Source: Candidatus Nitrosotenuis cloacae
GTDB lineage: Archaea; Thermoproteota; Nitrososphaeria; Nitrososphaerales; Nitrosopumilaceae
Direction of reading: 5' to 3'
Assembly: GCF_000955905.1 (NCBI RefSeq)
Contig: NZ_CP011097.1
Span: 1,452,582 to 1,516,581 of the forward strand
Length of the DNA: 64,000 nucleotides
How positions within the stretch are numbered: position 1 is the first letter of the stretch; the number at the start of each line of letters is the position of its first letter. The translations under genes and the position numbers were made by a program. Of this stretch, positions 1 through 7,446 are shown in pieces. The notes beneath the pieces were generated by a model that had not been told where the DNA came from, made no database searches, and saw nothing but the letters and a program-made list of their open reading frames with translations.

Positions 1-114
1 CTGTTCTCGTACTAGTGGGGCATCTTTGAACATGGAAAATGCAATAAATGCAATTACTGCTGCTCCTGCAATGACAAATAGAACTGCCAGATTTCTTTTT
101 CCTTCAAAAGACAA
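1..114 (-). CDS. N-terminal fragment of an unidentified membrane protein
   Basis: The reading frame enters from the left edge of the window and its first 38 codons are visible. A TTG at 112-114 is the likely start; the frame is open further upstream but holds no ATG, and TTG starts are common here. The residues read as a short basic stretch (FEGKRN) followed by one hydrophobic helix at about residues 9-27, so this is a signal anchor or single-pass membrane protein. The fragment is too short to assign a family. Its upstream region carries the CTGGTA-type motif also found before three other envelope genes in this window, which suggests shared control. Confidence 0.5.
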   Translation of the reverse strand, partial: MSFEGKRNLAVLFVIAGAAVIAFIAFSMFKDAPLVREQ

Positions 115-156
115 TATTGAACAGCAAGACGAACTGTTATTATGTCTTATAGATAA

Positions 157-174
157 CTGGTAAAATCATAAAAC
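157..174 (-). promoter_or_regulatory. CTGGTA-type upstream motif, copy 1
   Basis: The plus strand reads CTGGTAAAATCATAAAAC. It lies 42 nt before the TTG of the leftmost gene and is followed, on the coding strand, by a TATA-like stretch (TTATCTATAAG). It matches three other 18-nt copies at the same orientation and similar distance to their genes. The function as an operator is inferred. Confidence 0.4.
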
Positions 175-351
175 AATAGATAACTAAATTACAGAAATAT
201 TTTGAATGTATTTTGAATTACTGTGGGACCAGCGTATGAGGTCAGGATTGTAAATTGTAAGTTCTGTAGCATGAATTGTTGAAAGAGTGTAATGGAATGT
301 ATTCGCAATCAGAATAAAAAAATGGAAAAGAACATAGACATGAAAAAAGGT

Positions 352-852
352 CTAATGCCCTGATTCTTCTTCCATAGGCATTATTTCATTTATGCCAATG
401 GTGACTGTCGAAGTTGGCGGAAATCTAACTGGTTTATCAGTTGGATTTGACAGTGCGACATCAGTTACAATCATCTCATCAGAATTCAAGTCGACATGAT
501 ACAGGCAGGATAATCCCGGCTTTGAGAGCTCTTTTATGTACTCCATTTCTGCTGCCTTGAGGTCTGGAGCCTTGCCTATCAATACCTCAAGCGGGGTTTT
601 TGCATTTTTGTCACAGGGGAGCTTTGCCGCCACATGACCGTTCATGATCATGTATGGGGTAGTATCATAGAAGTGAATGTATTCTTTTGCCGGAATTGAT
701 TTTCCTCCAAGAATTTCTGTGACCGTGTCTCTTACTATGAAAGTGTCTGCTGTATGTTCTTCGTCACTTTGTGCATTGGCAGATGTCATGATAATACCTC
801 CAGCAAATACTGCTGAGATTGCCATTATCATTAACTGATTTTTTGTTTTCAT
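352..852 (-). CDS. Secreted protein of unknown function
   Basis: A 166-residue protein with a clear signal peptide: basic n-region (MKTKNQ), hydrophobic core, and a likely cut after SANA at about residue 27. The mature part is acidic and holds two cysteines (in KLPCDK and GLSCLY) that could form a disulfide outside the cell. The tail ends EEESGH. I do not recognise a family. It stands alone, with its own promoter region carrying the CTGGTA-type motif 34 nt before the ATG. It probably belongs to the same envelope regulon as the next gene, which carries the same motif. Confidence 0.75.
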   Translation of the reverse strand: MKTKNQLMIMAISAVFAGGIIMTSANAQSDEEHTADTFIVRDTVTEILGGKSIPAKEYIHFYDTTPYMIMNGHVAAKLPCDKNAKTPLEVLIGKAPDLKAAEMEYIKELSKPGLSCLYHVDLNSDEMIVTDVALSNPTDKPVRFPPTSTVTIGINEIMPMEEESGH

Positions 853-886
853 TATAAACAGAAATGATTTTTTTTAATTAACATTT

Positions 887-904
887 TTGGTAGAAAAATC
901 AAAC
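887..904 (-). promoter_or_regulatory. CTGGTA-type upstream motif, copy 2
   Basis: The plus strand reads TTGGTAGAAAAATCAAAC, 34 nt before the start of the secreted protein at 852. A matching TTACCAG follows at 918-924, so the site is also part of a wide imperfect inverted repeat (TGGTA ... TACCA) from 888 to 923. Confidence 0.45.
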
Positions 905-1031
905 GATTTTGATCATTTTACCAGTTTTTAAAATTAGTTGTCATAATGAATTTTTTGATCATCGCAACAAAAAACTAATCTTATGAGTTGACAGTGTTTT
1001 ACAAAATCATTTCTCACGTATTGTATTCAAA

Positions 1032-1559
1032 TCATCTTACACTTGAGACTATTTTTTCGGGATGGAATGTTATTTCGTATTCTTTTTTATCGATTTCACC
1101 ATAGAGATGCACTATTGGGTACCCTTCCTTTTGTGGATAATATTCTCCATAGTATGTGCCTGGTTTTTTCTTATCTTCCGCGAGGTTTAGAAATGTTTTC
1201 TGTCCGTTTAATGTGATGTCTACTTCTAGTGTGTCTGCTAGTCCTGTAACCCCTATGGGTTTTATTTTTGCGTTCATGCTTTGAGTCGATTTTTTATATT
1301 TTTTAGTACCCTGTTTTGTCGCATCGGCATCAAGAGTAGATTTTTTAACATTGCCTTCTTTTGTCATTTTTTTATCAGTACCAGATGCCTTTGACACCAT
1401 AACCACTACATTGTTTGATTTTCCTGCAATAGGTGGCTCTTTGTCCCATCCTACTTCGAATTTGTAATTATCAATTACTTGGCTTTTATGCGCATATGCA
1501 TTACCTAACAAGCCTACAGACAAAACTACTGCCACCAATATTCCCAGTTTCTTATTCAT
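1032..1559 (-). CDS. Secreted protein, EVGWxxEPP family
   Basis: A 175-residue exported protein with a signal peptide cut near NAYA (about residue 23), leaving a mature N-terminus that begins AHKSQV. The start of the mature chain (HKxxxxxxYxxEVGW, then EPP) closely matches the protein at 23865-24479, which sits beside a cupredoxin and a CopC/CopD fusion, so these two are paralogs. A histidine right after the signal peptide is also a feature of CopC-like copper proteins, but copper binding here is only an inference. The mid-region is lysine-rich. It lacks the C-terminal membrane helix of its paralog. The CTGGTA-type motif lies 33 nt before the ATG, just upstream of a TATA-like AAATATTTTAA. Confidence 0.75.
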   Translation of the reverse strand: MNKKLGILVAVVLSVGLLGNAYAHKSQVIDNYKFEVGWDKEPPIAGKSNNVVVMVSKASGTDKKMTKEGNVKKSTLDADATKQGTKKYKKSTQSMNAKIKPIGVTGLADTLEVDITLNGQKTFLNLAEDKKKPGTYYGEYYPQKEGYPIVHLYGEIDKKEYEITFHPEKIVSSVR

Positions 1560-1592
1560 GAAGAAAGATTCTCAAGTTTTGTTAAAATATTT

Positions 1593-1610
1593 CTGGTAGA
1601 TATGCCAAAC
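1593..1610 (-). promoter_or_regulatory. CTGGTA-type upstream motif, copy 3
   Basis: The plus strand reads CTGGTAGATATGCCAAAC, 33 nt before the ATG at 1559. An inverted partner, TTACCAG, lies at 1624-1630. On the coding strand the motif is followed immediately by a TATA-like box, the place expected for an activator or repressor site beside TBP/TFB. Confidence 0.5.
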
Positions 1611-1702
1611 TACTTTATCGATCTTACCAGTTAAAATCAAGTGCACATTTAAACTGGATTAATCATTAATTCTTTTCTTTGTAGAAAAGAATCCCCTACA
1701 TT

Positions 1703-1888
1703 CTAAGCTACTGCATGTCCGGTCATTGTCTGAAATATTTCAACTTGCCAGAAACAATCGCTATGCACTTGTTCAAGTGTTCGCGTTCCACACTTGACAC
1801 AAATGTTTTGAATTGTTCCTCTGCATTGTGCACAGATTGCACATCTTACAAATGATCCGCCGCAATTTCTGCATGATTCGTCTGGCAT
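1703..1888 (-). CDS. Small zinc-ribbon protein
   Basis: A 61-residue protein whose first 34 residues hold three cysteine knuckles: CRNC, CAICAQC and CVKC. That is enough for one or two structural zinc sites. The C-terminal third (HSDCFWQVEIFQTM) has no cysteine pair. Small proteins of this kind are common in archaea and usually bind nucleic acid or protein partners, but nothing here points to a specific role. It has its own upstream gap of about 130 nt and no operon partner. The start is the only ATG in frame before the first knuckle. Confidence 0.7.
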   Translation of the reverse strand: MPDESCRNCGGSFVRCAICAQCRGTIQNICVKCGTRTLEQVHSDCFWQVEIFQTMTGHAVA

Positions 1889-2017
1889 GAAGCAATAGAT
1901 GTTACCAAAGTATATTATAATTGAGAGACAATTATCTAACTATTTCAAAAAAATATTCATAGCATAGTCATTAAAAAAATCAGGTATTTAGCTAACTGTA
2001 TTATTTGTAAGAATGAA

Positions 2018-2320
2018 TTACCTTCTTTTCACTATTGCAATGAAAAACAGAATTAGAATTCCAAGAGTTATTGCAGAGCCCACAAAATCAATGTCTATTC
2101 CGCCAAGAAAATCCGTTGACTCTTCAGCATATTCTAGGAACAGACTGACTGCAAACAAGCCAAAAGCGCCTGCAGCATAGAGGATTTTTTTCAATCCAGT
2201 ATTTTTAAAAGCAATCAAGGAAAGAGAAAGTAGTAACAATGAGAAGACCATTATTGCCAAATCTATTATTCCTGAAATCTCAATATTGCCAATTTGAAGC
2301 AAGATATTTTGCAGAATCAT
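2018..2320 (-). CDS. Small three-helix membrane protein
   Basis: A 100-residue protein with three predicted membrane helices at about residues 17-38, 44-63 and 75-96, and a basic tail (KRR) that would sit inside. An acidic loop (EYAEESTDFLGGIDID) separates helices 2 and 3. Its start overlaps the stop of the upstream regulator gene by four bases (ATGA), so the two are translationally coupled. A regulator paired with a small membrane protein suggests that the membrane protein affects the regulator or is its main target; this is inference. No family recognised. Confidence 0.7.
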   Translation of the reverse strand: MILQNILLQIGNIEISGIIDLAIMVFSLLLLSLSLIAFKNTGLKKILYAAGAFGLFAVSLFLEYAEESTDFLGGIDIDFVGSAITLGILILFFIAIVKRR

Positions 2321-2901
2321 TGACTTTTGTCTCCACTAAAAGACAGGAACATTTCTGCTAACCTGCCACTCCATTTGTCCCATATTGACGTATGATAACG
2401 CTTCATTAATGAAATTATGTGATTTGGATTGCCAGAAAACACATATCTTTTGAATTTACCATCACGCTCTTCTCTTAGAAGACCTAGCTGGATTAGGTTG
2501 TTAATGTGCCAATTTACAGATGGTGCTGATATCTGAATTGCATCTACGATCTCTGTTTGTGTTGGGTTTTTACATTCTATAATGAACATCAAGATATCCC
2601 GTTCCGTTTCCTTGTTGAGTATTTTTAGAATGTTTTTTTCATTGTCTTGGAATAGTCCTATTGGAAAGTAGTGCCTGTGAAGTGTATGCTTATCCGACGT
2701 AATTTTACCATTTTTTTCAAGCAGATTCAAGTGATATTGTAGTGTTCCCATGGATATTTTCAATTCCCTTTTGATCTGTCTGAGATGGCATCCAGGGTTT
2801 TGTTCGATAAATTGAAGAATTTTATCAGTATTGTTTTGATCATCCACATTCATCATCATCTTTTTTGTATCTAATAAAACAAACGAAGACATCCAATGCA
2901 T
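2317..2901 (-). CDS. Double winged-helix transcriptional regulator
   Basis: A 194-residue DNA-binding protein with two winged-helix units. The first (about residues 28-75) has HLRQIKRELKISMGTLQYHL; the second (about 105-160) has TQTEIVDAIQISAPSVNWHI followed by the wing (EERDGKFKRYVF). Tandem winged helices of this type are frequent in archaeal genomes and act as local repressors or activators. The start at 2901 puts a 16-nt motif 33 nt upstream; later ATGs at 2859-2853 are alternatives. The same motif precedes the stress-protein gene and the acidic-repeat gene to the right, so self-regulation plus control of those genes is plausible. The downstream membrane protein gene overlaps its end. Confidence 0.85.
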   Translation of the reverse strand: MHWMSSFVLLDTKKMMMNVDDQNNTDKILQFIEQNPGCHLRQIKRELKISMGTLQYHLNLLEKNGKITSDKHTLHRHYFPIGLFQDNEKNILKILNKETERDILMFIIECKNPTQTEIVDAIQISAPSVNWHINNLIQLGLLREERDGKFKRYVFSGNPNHIISLMKRYHTSIWDKWSGRLAEMFLSFSGDKSQ

Positions 2902-2934
2902 GAATTGTTTTAGTAGAACATTTAATCGTTGTAA

Positions 2935-2950
2935 TACACTCAGCTAATTG
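2935..2950 (-). promoter_or_regulatory. TTAGCTGAGTGT motif, copy 1
   Basis: The minus strand reads CAATTAGCTGAGTGTA, 33 nt before the regulator gene at 2901. The identical 16-mer occurs at 3835-3850 and its 12-nt core recurs on the plus strand at 3895-3906. It is probably an operator, perhaps for the regulator itself. Confidence 0.5.
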
Positions 2951-3040
2951 ATCACATTTGTGAGAAAATCTTGATCCTCAAATATTTGAAAATAACAAAA
3001 ATGATTAGACGTTTGTCTCACATTTGTTTTATAGTTTTGA

Positions 3041-3055
3041 TGGTAAATAATACCA
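3041..3055. promoter_or_regulatory. Perfect palindrome touching a start codon
   Basis: TGGTAAATAATACCA is a perfect dyad (TGGTA-5-TACCA) that ends one base before the ATG at 3056. Its half-site resembles the CTGGTA/TACCAG halves of the motif seen upstream of other envelope genes. If the transcript is leaderless the site would overlap the transcription start and could block it. Confidence 0.35.
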
Positions 3056-3328
3056 ATGACCCAACTGAAAACAATTGGAATCCTATGTGCCTTTGTGCTG
3101 ACAATTGCAATGGTTAGCTCTCCCCTAGCTTACCACGCTTTTGCACAACCATCAGCTCACAAGACAACAAACGAAAATGTAAAACTGCAAATCAATGCCG
3201 AAAAAAAATCATCTGAGCCAGTTTTCGTATCTCATAAAAAATCCAAAGAGCTGTCAGGCATTAAAGACGCTAAAGACAATACAAAATTACAACATAAAAA
3301 GAAACATAAAAAATCAAAAAATTACTAG
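3056..3328 (+). CDS. Small secreted lysine-rich protein
   Basis: A 90-residue protein with a signal peptide (MTQLKTIGILCAFVLTIAM) and a likely cut after AFA near residue 30. The mature part is strongly basic, ending in lysine/histidine clusters (KKKHKKSKNY). No fold or family is recognised; such basic exported peptides could bind the acidic cell surface or nucleic acids, but this is guesswork. It is transcribed alone, divergent from the winged-helix regulator gene, and its ATG abuts a perfect 15-nt palindrome. Confidence 0.65.
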   Translation: MTQLKTIGILCAFVLTIAMVSSPLAYHAFAQPSAHKTTNENVKLQINAEKKSSEPVFVSHKKSKELSGIKDAKDNTKLQHKKKHKKSKNY

Positions 3329-3366
3329 AATTCCAATTGTTTTCCTTAATTTTGAAAAATAATAGG

Positions 3367-3804
3367 TTAACTTCTAACTATTAATACAGAACAATTACAA
3401 TTTTTAATTACATTTTCTGAAACGCTGCCCAACAGTTTGGATTTTATTTTGCCCAAACCTCTTGTTCCAATTACTACAAGACTTGCGCCAAGTTCCTTTG
3501 CAAATTCACAGATTTTACTTGCTGGATCTCCTTGCATAATTCGAAATTCTATTTTTTTGTCGTTTTTTGCGGTGTTTTTGATTAGGTTTTGTAGATATTT
3601 TTCTAATCCTTTTTCTTCACCCATAATGGAATTATAGTTTAATTCTCCTACTGATGCGATAAATTTTGCAATATCTATTACACTTAGAATTATAATTGAT
3701 GAGTCAGTATTGCGTGCAACATCTAATGCTGACTTGACTACTGATTTGTCCATATCAGACCGATCTACTGCAACAAGTATTTTCTTTTGTGACAATGATA
3801 TCAA
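3367..3804 (-). CDS. Universal stress protein, UspA family
   Basis: A 145-residue single-domain Usp protein. It opens with the typical KILVAVDRSDMDKSV strand-loop-helix and closes with the ATP-binding signature G-x2-G-x9-G-S (GTRGLGKIKSKLLGSV) and a final strand, NCSVLIVRS. This signature marks the ATP-binding subgroup. Members act in the cytoplasm in stress survival; the partner is unknown. The gene is convergent with the lysine-rich secreted protein and carries the TTAGCTGAGTGT motif 30 nt before its start, shared with the winged-helix regulator gene. Confidence 0.92.
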   Translation of the reverse strand: MISLSQKKILVAVDRSDMDKSVVKSALDVARNTDSSIIILSVIDIAKFIASVGELNYNSIMGEEKGLEKYLQNLIKNTAKNDKKIEFRIMQGDPASKICEFAKELGASLVVIGTRGLGKIKSKLLGSVSENVIKNCNCSVLIVRS

Positions 3805-3834
3805 TGAATGGCCTGAATTTATTATTGTAGCTAG

Positions 3835-3850
3835 TACACTCAGCTAATTG
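3835..3850 (-). promoter_or_regulatory. TTAGCTGAGTGT motif, copy 2
   Basis: The minus strand reads CAATTAGCTGAGTGTA, identical over 16 nt to the copy at 2935-2950, and lies 30 nt before the stress-protein start at 3804. Confidence 0.5.
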
Positions 3851-3894
3851 TTGTTTTAGATTAAGTGCATTTTTTGATATAAATTACAACTTGG

Positions 3895-3906
3895 TTAGCT
3901 GAGTGT
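3895..3906 (+). promoter_or_regulatory. TTAGCTGAGTGT motif, copy 3
   Basis: The plus strand reads TTAGCTGAGTGT, matching the core of the other two copies and facing the acidic-repeat gene, whose probable start is 53 nt downstream. The two copies in this divergent intergenic region could let one regulator control both genes. Confidence 0.45.
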
Positions 3907-3945
3907 CTCTCAAATGTAATATGCAATTTTACCATAAATTATTTT

Positions 3946-3953
3946 GGAGGTGA
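3946..3953 (+). promoter_or_regulatory. Strong Shine-Dalgarno sequence
   Basis: GGAGGTGA is nearly a full anti-16S match. The codon six bases later is ATA (3960-3962), not a standard start. It decides the start proposed for the acidic-repeat protein. Confidence 0.6.
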
Positions 3954-3959
3954 CAGGAA

Positions 3960-4265
3960 ATAACAACAAAGAAAACCAGATATGCTTTACTTTCCTTGAC
4001 AGTAATCACAGTTTTACTAGCAGGAGTACTAGCCCAGACATCCAATTTATTTGCTAACGCCATACCACAACAAGTCCCAATTGGAATTGACGAATCTGAT
4101 GGAGACGGTGAAACAGACGACGATAACGTAACTGCCGAGGGCCAAAATGGAGATGGCGATGGAGAATTCGATGATGACAATGTGGAAGCCAGTGATGGAG
4201 ACGGTGAAACAGACGACGATAACGTAGAGGAAAGTGATGGAGACGGTGAAACAGACGACGATTAG
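3960..4265 (+). CDS. Secreted acidic DGDGETDDDN repeat protein, probable ATA start
   Basis: From an ATA codon at 3960, six bases after a strong Shine-Dalgarno, the frame reads (M)TTKKTRYALLSLTVITVLLAG, a textbook signal peptide with basic n-region. The only ordinary start in frame is TTG at 3996, which falls inside the hydrophobic core and would lose the basic end. The mature part is about 60 residues of near-identical acidic units (SDGDGETDDDN). Alternating D-x-D-x-D patterns resemble calcium-binding loops of dockerin or thrombospondin type 3 repeats, so calcium binding at the surface is a fair guess. The unit is repeated at DNA level as well. A motif shared with the regulator and stress-protein genes lies upstream. 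Confidence 0.65.
   Translation: MTTKKTRYALLSLTVITVLLAGVLAQTSNLFANAIPQQVPIGIDESDGDGETDDDNVTAEGQNGDGDGEFDDDNVEASDGDGETDDDNVEESDGDGETDDD
4098..4262 (+). repeat. Coding DNA repeats in the acidic protein
   Basis: The stretch beginning GATGGAGACGGTGAAACAGA occurs three times with identical bases, starting at 4098, 4194 and 4236. A more diverged unit lies between the first and second. Identity including third codon positions points to recent slippage or unequal exchange. Confidence 0.75.
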
Positions 4266-4293
4266 ATAAGATCATTGTATCTTACCCCCCAAT

Positions 4294-4310
4294 CTTTTAT
4301 TTTTTATTCT
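4294..4310 (+). terminator. T-rich terminator between convergent genes
   Basis: A run of thymines broken by single adenines follows the acidic-repeat gene by about 30 nt, before the convergent transporter gene. Archaeal RNA polymerase terminates on such T tracts; no clear hairpin is needed or seen. Confidence 0.35.
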
Positions 4311-4324
4311 AAAAATTTAGTTTT

Positions 4325-5518
4325 TTACAAAACAATCGGCTTGAATTTTTTTATAAATAAAATCAGCCCACAAATGGCCATCATAGTGATCGCACCACTA
4401 TACCACAGAGCGACATCAAGATTAAATGAATCCCATAAAAACCCAAAAATCACATTTCCGGCAAAGAATGCTATTCCTGAAACCAGATTGTAAATTCCGA
4501 ACGCGGTTCCCCTTAGATTGGGGTCTACAAATCTTGGAATTATTGCACGTTGAACGGTTTCTGAAATTCCAAGATACAACCCAAAGACTGCCGCAACTAC
4601 ATATGCTGTACTAGTATCATATGCAATACTCATCAAAAACAAAGAAATTCCAAAAATTCCATAAGAAATCAAAATGATAAATTCTTTTCGGATTCTATCA
4701 GATAATGCACCGATTGGAAGTCCGATTGCAGCATGGGCCACATTTATTGCCAGATACACCAAAGGAACATAGTTTTTTTCCACACCGAGCTCGGACGAGC
4801 GCAGCAAAACAAATGAAAAATTGAATGCTCCAGCACCAAATATCCCACTTATTACAAGAAAGAATACAAAGGGTCGGTTATTTTTGAGTGCCTTGCCAAA
4901 TAAGGAAAAAATCTTTACAGGGTTGCCTATTTTGCTGGATGTATTTTCTTTTACTAAAAATATCAATATTAAAACTGCAATAGCACTTGGAACTAACGAG
5001 AAGAGAAAGATCGTTCGAATGTCGACTATTTGTAATAAGAGAAATGCCGCTAGTGGCCCAGCTATTGCTCCAAGCTGATCTAGTGTTCGATGTAAACCAA
5101 ATGCTTTTCCATGTTTAGCGTCTGGTACTGATTCAGAAATTAATGCATCGCGTGGAGCGGTTCGTATTCCCTTTCCAACCCTGTCGGCATTTCTTATCAA
5201 AAATGTATCAAACCAGTTATTTGCAAATGAGAAAAACGGCTTGCTTATTGTAGACAATCCATAACCAAGAATTACAAGTGGTTTTCTTTTGCCAATTTTA
5301 TCGGATATGGTACCCGATATCATTCTAAATGCATAACTGGAAAGCTCAGATGAGCCATCAAGTAGGCCTAGAAATGTTCTAGACAGGCCTAGTGTGCTTG
5401 TGACAAAATATGGCAAAATGCCAAACACCATTTCAGATGAGAAATCTGTGAAAAAGCTAACTAGGCCTAATGTCCTGATGTTTTTCATTCCAAATTTATC
5501 ATCAGTATGATTATTCAC
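4325..5518 (-). CDS. Major facilitator superfamily transporter
   Basis: A 397-residue polytopic membrane protein with about 12 hydrophobic helices and the two-half layout of the MFS. The loop after helix 2 has SGTISDKIGKRKPLVI, a good version of the family's GxxxDxxGRR motif, and the equivalent loop of the second half has GALSDRIRKEFII. An early segment (TAPRDALISES) resembles the helix 4-5 region of drug-efflux type members. The substrate cannot be told. The listed start is a GTG; an ATG ten codons later (5488) is equally likely. It is convergent with the acidic-repeat gene and has no operon partner. Confidence 0.9.
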   Translation of the reverse strand: MNNHTDDKFGMKNIRTLGLVSFFTDFSSEMVFGILPYFVTSTLGLSRTFLGLLDGSSELSSYAFRMISGTISDKIGKRKPLVILGYGLSTISKPFFSFANNWFDTFLIRNADRVGKGIRTAPRDALISESVPDAKHGKAFGLHRTLDQLGAIAGPLAAFLLLQIVDIRTIFLFSLVPSAIAVLILIFLVKENTSSKIGNPVKIFSLFGKALKNNRPFVFFLVISGIFGAGAFNFSFVLLRSSELGVEKNYVPLVYLAINVAHAAIGLPIGALSDRIRKEFIILISYGIFGISLFLMSIAYDTSTAYVVAAVFGLYLGISETVQRAIIPRFVDPNLRGTAFGIYNLVSGIAFFAGNVIFGFLWDSFNLDVALWYSGAITMMAICGLILFIKKFKPIVL

Positions 5519-5681
5519 AGTTACTTAGAGGGATGAGAGAAGATAATTCTTTCAAACATACTCAGAGCGAAAAAGATTTTGTGTACCATAAAACGGGGTA
5601 CAAAACGTCATAAATTAAAATTCTATCGAGTGGACAACTCTTTCGAATATTTTAAATGAATCAAAGAAGAAATTTGAATAA

Positions 5682-6401
5682 TTGCAAACAACCCAAAAAT
5701 CGATTAATTATCAATTGATTGCTATACTTATTATCGTAGGTATGCTTGTGGCAGGAATTTGGATCTTTGGTTTTGATGATGAGATATTTGGAACAAAAAC
5801 AGTCAATCAGAACTCCATTCCACAGCCAACACAACAAAAACAGATAGTATCAGATGATGTAATGATTGAAACCAAGCCCAGCGAAACTCCGCAAACAAAA
5901 CCAGATGCTGAGATGACAGAGAAGCCAAACGATCCTGAACAAAAACTCACAATCAAACACACTACAAACAAAGGCTCTAATCTGATGAAATCACTGGAAA
6001 ATTCCGAGTTTGAGCTTGATGTTCATGGAACTGCTTACGAAGGATCACGTTCGCTTTCGAAGGCTGCAGAAATCACTTTAAAGATGATTCCAGTCAAAGA
6101 TACAAATTTGGAAAAATTTGACGTTTCGGATGGAAAGCTGATTATTGGCATTACTGGGATTTCTTTTGACAAAGGAACTGCAGAAATCAAAGGAACAACA
6201 ATATCAATCAGTGTGACAAATGATGATTCGCTTGATCCATTCTTCACAATTATTGGAACCTTGGATGAGCCAGTCCGTGCAGACAAAGATACTAAACAGA
6301 AAGTTACATTTGCAGACCAACTGATCTATTTTGGAAAAAAAGATGAGGCCACGCCGCACCATTTTGATGCAGATGGGGAGCTAAAGCACACCTCTGTTTG
6401 A
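5682..6401 (+). CDS. Membrane-anchored extracytoplasmic protein
   Basis: A 239-residue protein with one helix at about residues 10-30 (LIAILIIVGMLVAGIWIFGF), a flexible Gln/Pro/Lys-rich linker to about residue 95, then a beta-rich domain starting ELDVHGTAYEG. That domain has some likeness to the C-terminal domain of the acidic coiled-coil protein at 7447-8367 (shared GTA, a KxxVxxG stretch and a following G-Q/K-T turn), suggesting a common lineage-specific fold. The TTG start at 5682 gives a normal n-region. Function unknown. It converges on the downstream drug/metabolite-type transporter with only 35 nt between. Confidence 0.7.
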   Translation: MQTTQKSINYQLIAILIIVGMLVAGIWIFGFDDEIFGTKTVNQNSIPQPTQQKQIVSDDVMIETKPSETPQTKPDAEMTEKPNDPEQKLTIKHTTNKGSNLMKSLENSEFELDVHGTAYEGSRSLSKAAEITLKMIPVKDTNLEKFDVSDGKLIIGITGISFDKGTAEIKGTTISISVTNDDSLDPFFTIIGTLDEPVRADKDTKQKVTFADQLIYFGKKDEATPHHFDADGELKHTSV

Positions 6402-6436
6402 CTACATCATAATAATAATCATATAAAAAATCAAAA

Positions 6437-7342
6437 TCAAACGGGATTAATCATGGATTCTTTCCTATTCATAAGATAAATCCCAAGAATCATAATCCCA
6501 GCAGCCATGATTTGATACCAGCTGATTTGCTCTTGTAAAAAGACAGATGCGGCAGCCAGCCCAAAAACAGACGACAGTGAAAATATCAAAGCAGTCCTTA
6601 CTGTATTGATTCGCTTTAGGCTCTGCATGAAAAAGTACAATGAGGCCGCAAATCCTACTATTCCAAGCACAAGAATTGGCGGAATTTGGGACAGCTGCAC
6701 GTTTAGTGGCACACCAAAGCCAAACACTGCAATACCAAATAGGATCATACCACCCATTGCAGACTTGATTTGTGCTATTTTTGCGACGTTGATTTTCTGT
6801 GCAAGTATTCGACTCAGGTTGTTATCTATTCCCCAGAACAGCATTGAGAGAATCAACAGCCAGTCGGGATAGTGTATTTGCTGTAAGGTAAAGTCTGAGA
6901 AATTCAGATCAGTTGTGACTATGATCATCCCTGCCAAAATCAGTGCTGCTGAGATGTAACCAATTTTTCCCAACCTTTCTTTGAAAAATAAAATTGCTAG
7001 TAAAACCGAGAAGAACACTTCCCCATTTGCGATTAGTGCGGCATCTGAAGCAGAGGCGTGCATTAATCCAACAAAAAACAGACTAGGTGCAATTACAGCA
7101 CCACACAAAGATATTGCAAGTATCAAAAGATAATTTTTCTTAGTTCGAGGAAACGATTGTTTTTGCGCTAGCGGTGTTAGTGTTGCAGCTGCAATCAAGT
7201 AAATCATAGAAGACAGCAATAGCGGATTCACAGTAGACACGAGAGGTTTTGCCAGTGTCGATACGGAGCCAAACATTATTGCTGCTAAAACTGCAAAAAT
7301 GTAGCCTAGGCGTTCATTTCCATATTTTTGGGCTAAACCCAT
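6437..7342 (-). CDS. EamA/DMT-family transporter
   Basis: A 301-residue integral membrane protein with about ten helices in two similar halves, each an EamA domain. The first half has ALIANGEVFFSVLLAILFFKERL and the second has TALIFSLSSVFGLAAASVFLQEQI, the family's repeat signature with a charged pair at the end of helix 4 and 9. Members export or import small metabolites such as amino acids or nucleotides; the substrate cannot be read from sequence. It ends in a short basic cytosolic tail. Transcribed alone. Confidence 0.9.
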   Translation of the reverse strand: MGLAQKYGNERLGYIFAVLAAIMFGSVSTLAKPLVSTVNPLLLSSMIYLIAAATLTPLAQKQSFPRTKKNYLLILAISLCGAVIAPSLFFVGLMHASASDAALIANGEVFFSVLLAILFFKERLGKIGYISAALILAGMIIVTTDLNFSDFTLQQIHYPDWLLILSMLFWGIDNNLSRILAQKINVAKIAQIKSAMGGMILFGIAVFGFGVPLNVQLSQIPPILVLGIVGFAASLYFFMQSLKRINTVRTALIFSLSSVFGLAAASVFLQEQISWYQIMAAGIMILGIYLMNRKESMINPV

Positions 7343-7446
7343 GTCTTTGGATTGAGGCTTTGTTTATTTTAAGTCAAAGTAGGATTTGGATTGCCCTGCC
7401 TATGACTGGGTGTAAAACCTCACAAAAGATATCTCAAATAAAAAAA

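Noticed and set aside
2859-2901. Later Met codons as start of the winged-helix regulator
   Set aside because: Not excluded, but the upstream motif has the same 30-33 nt distance as in the stress gene only when the first ATG is used.
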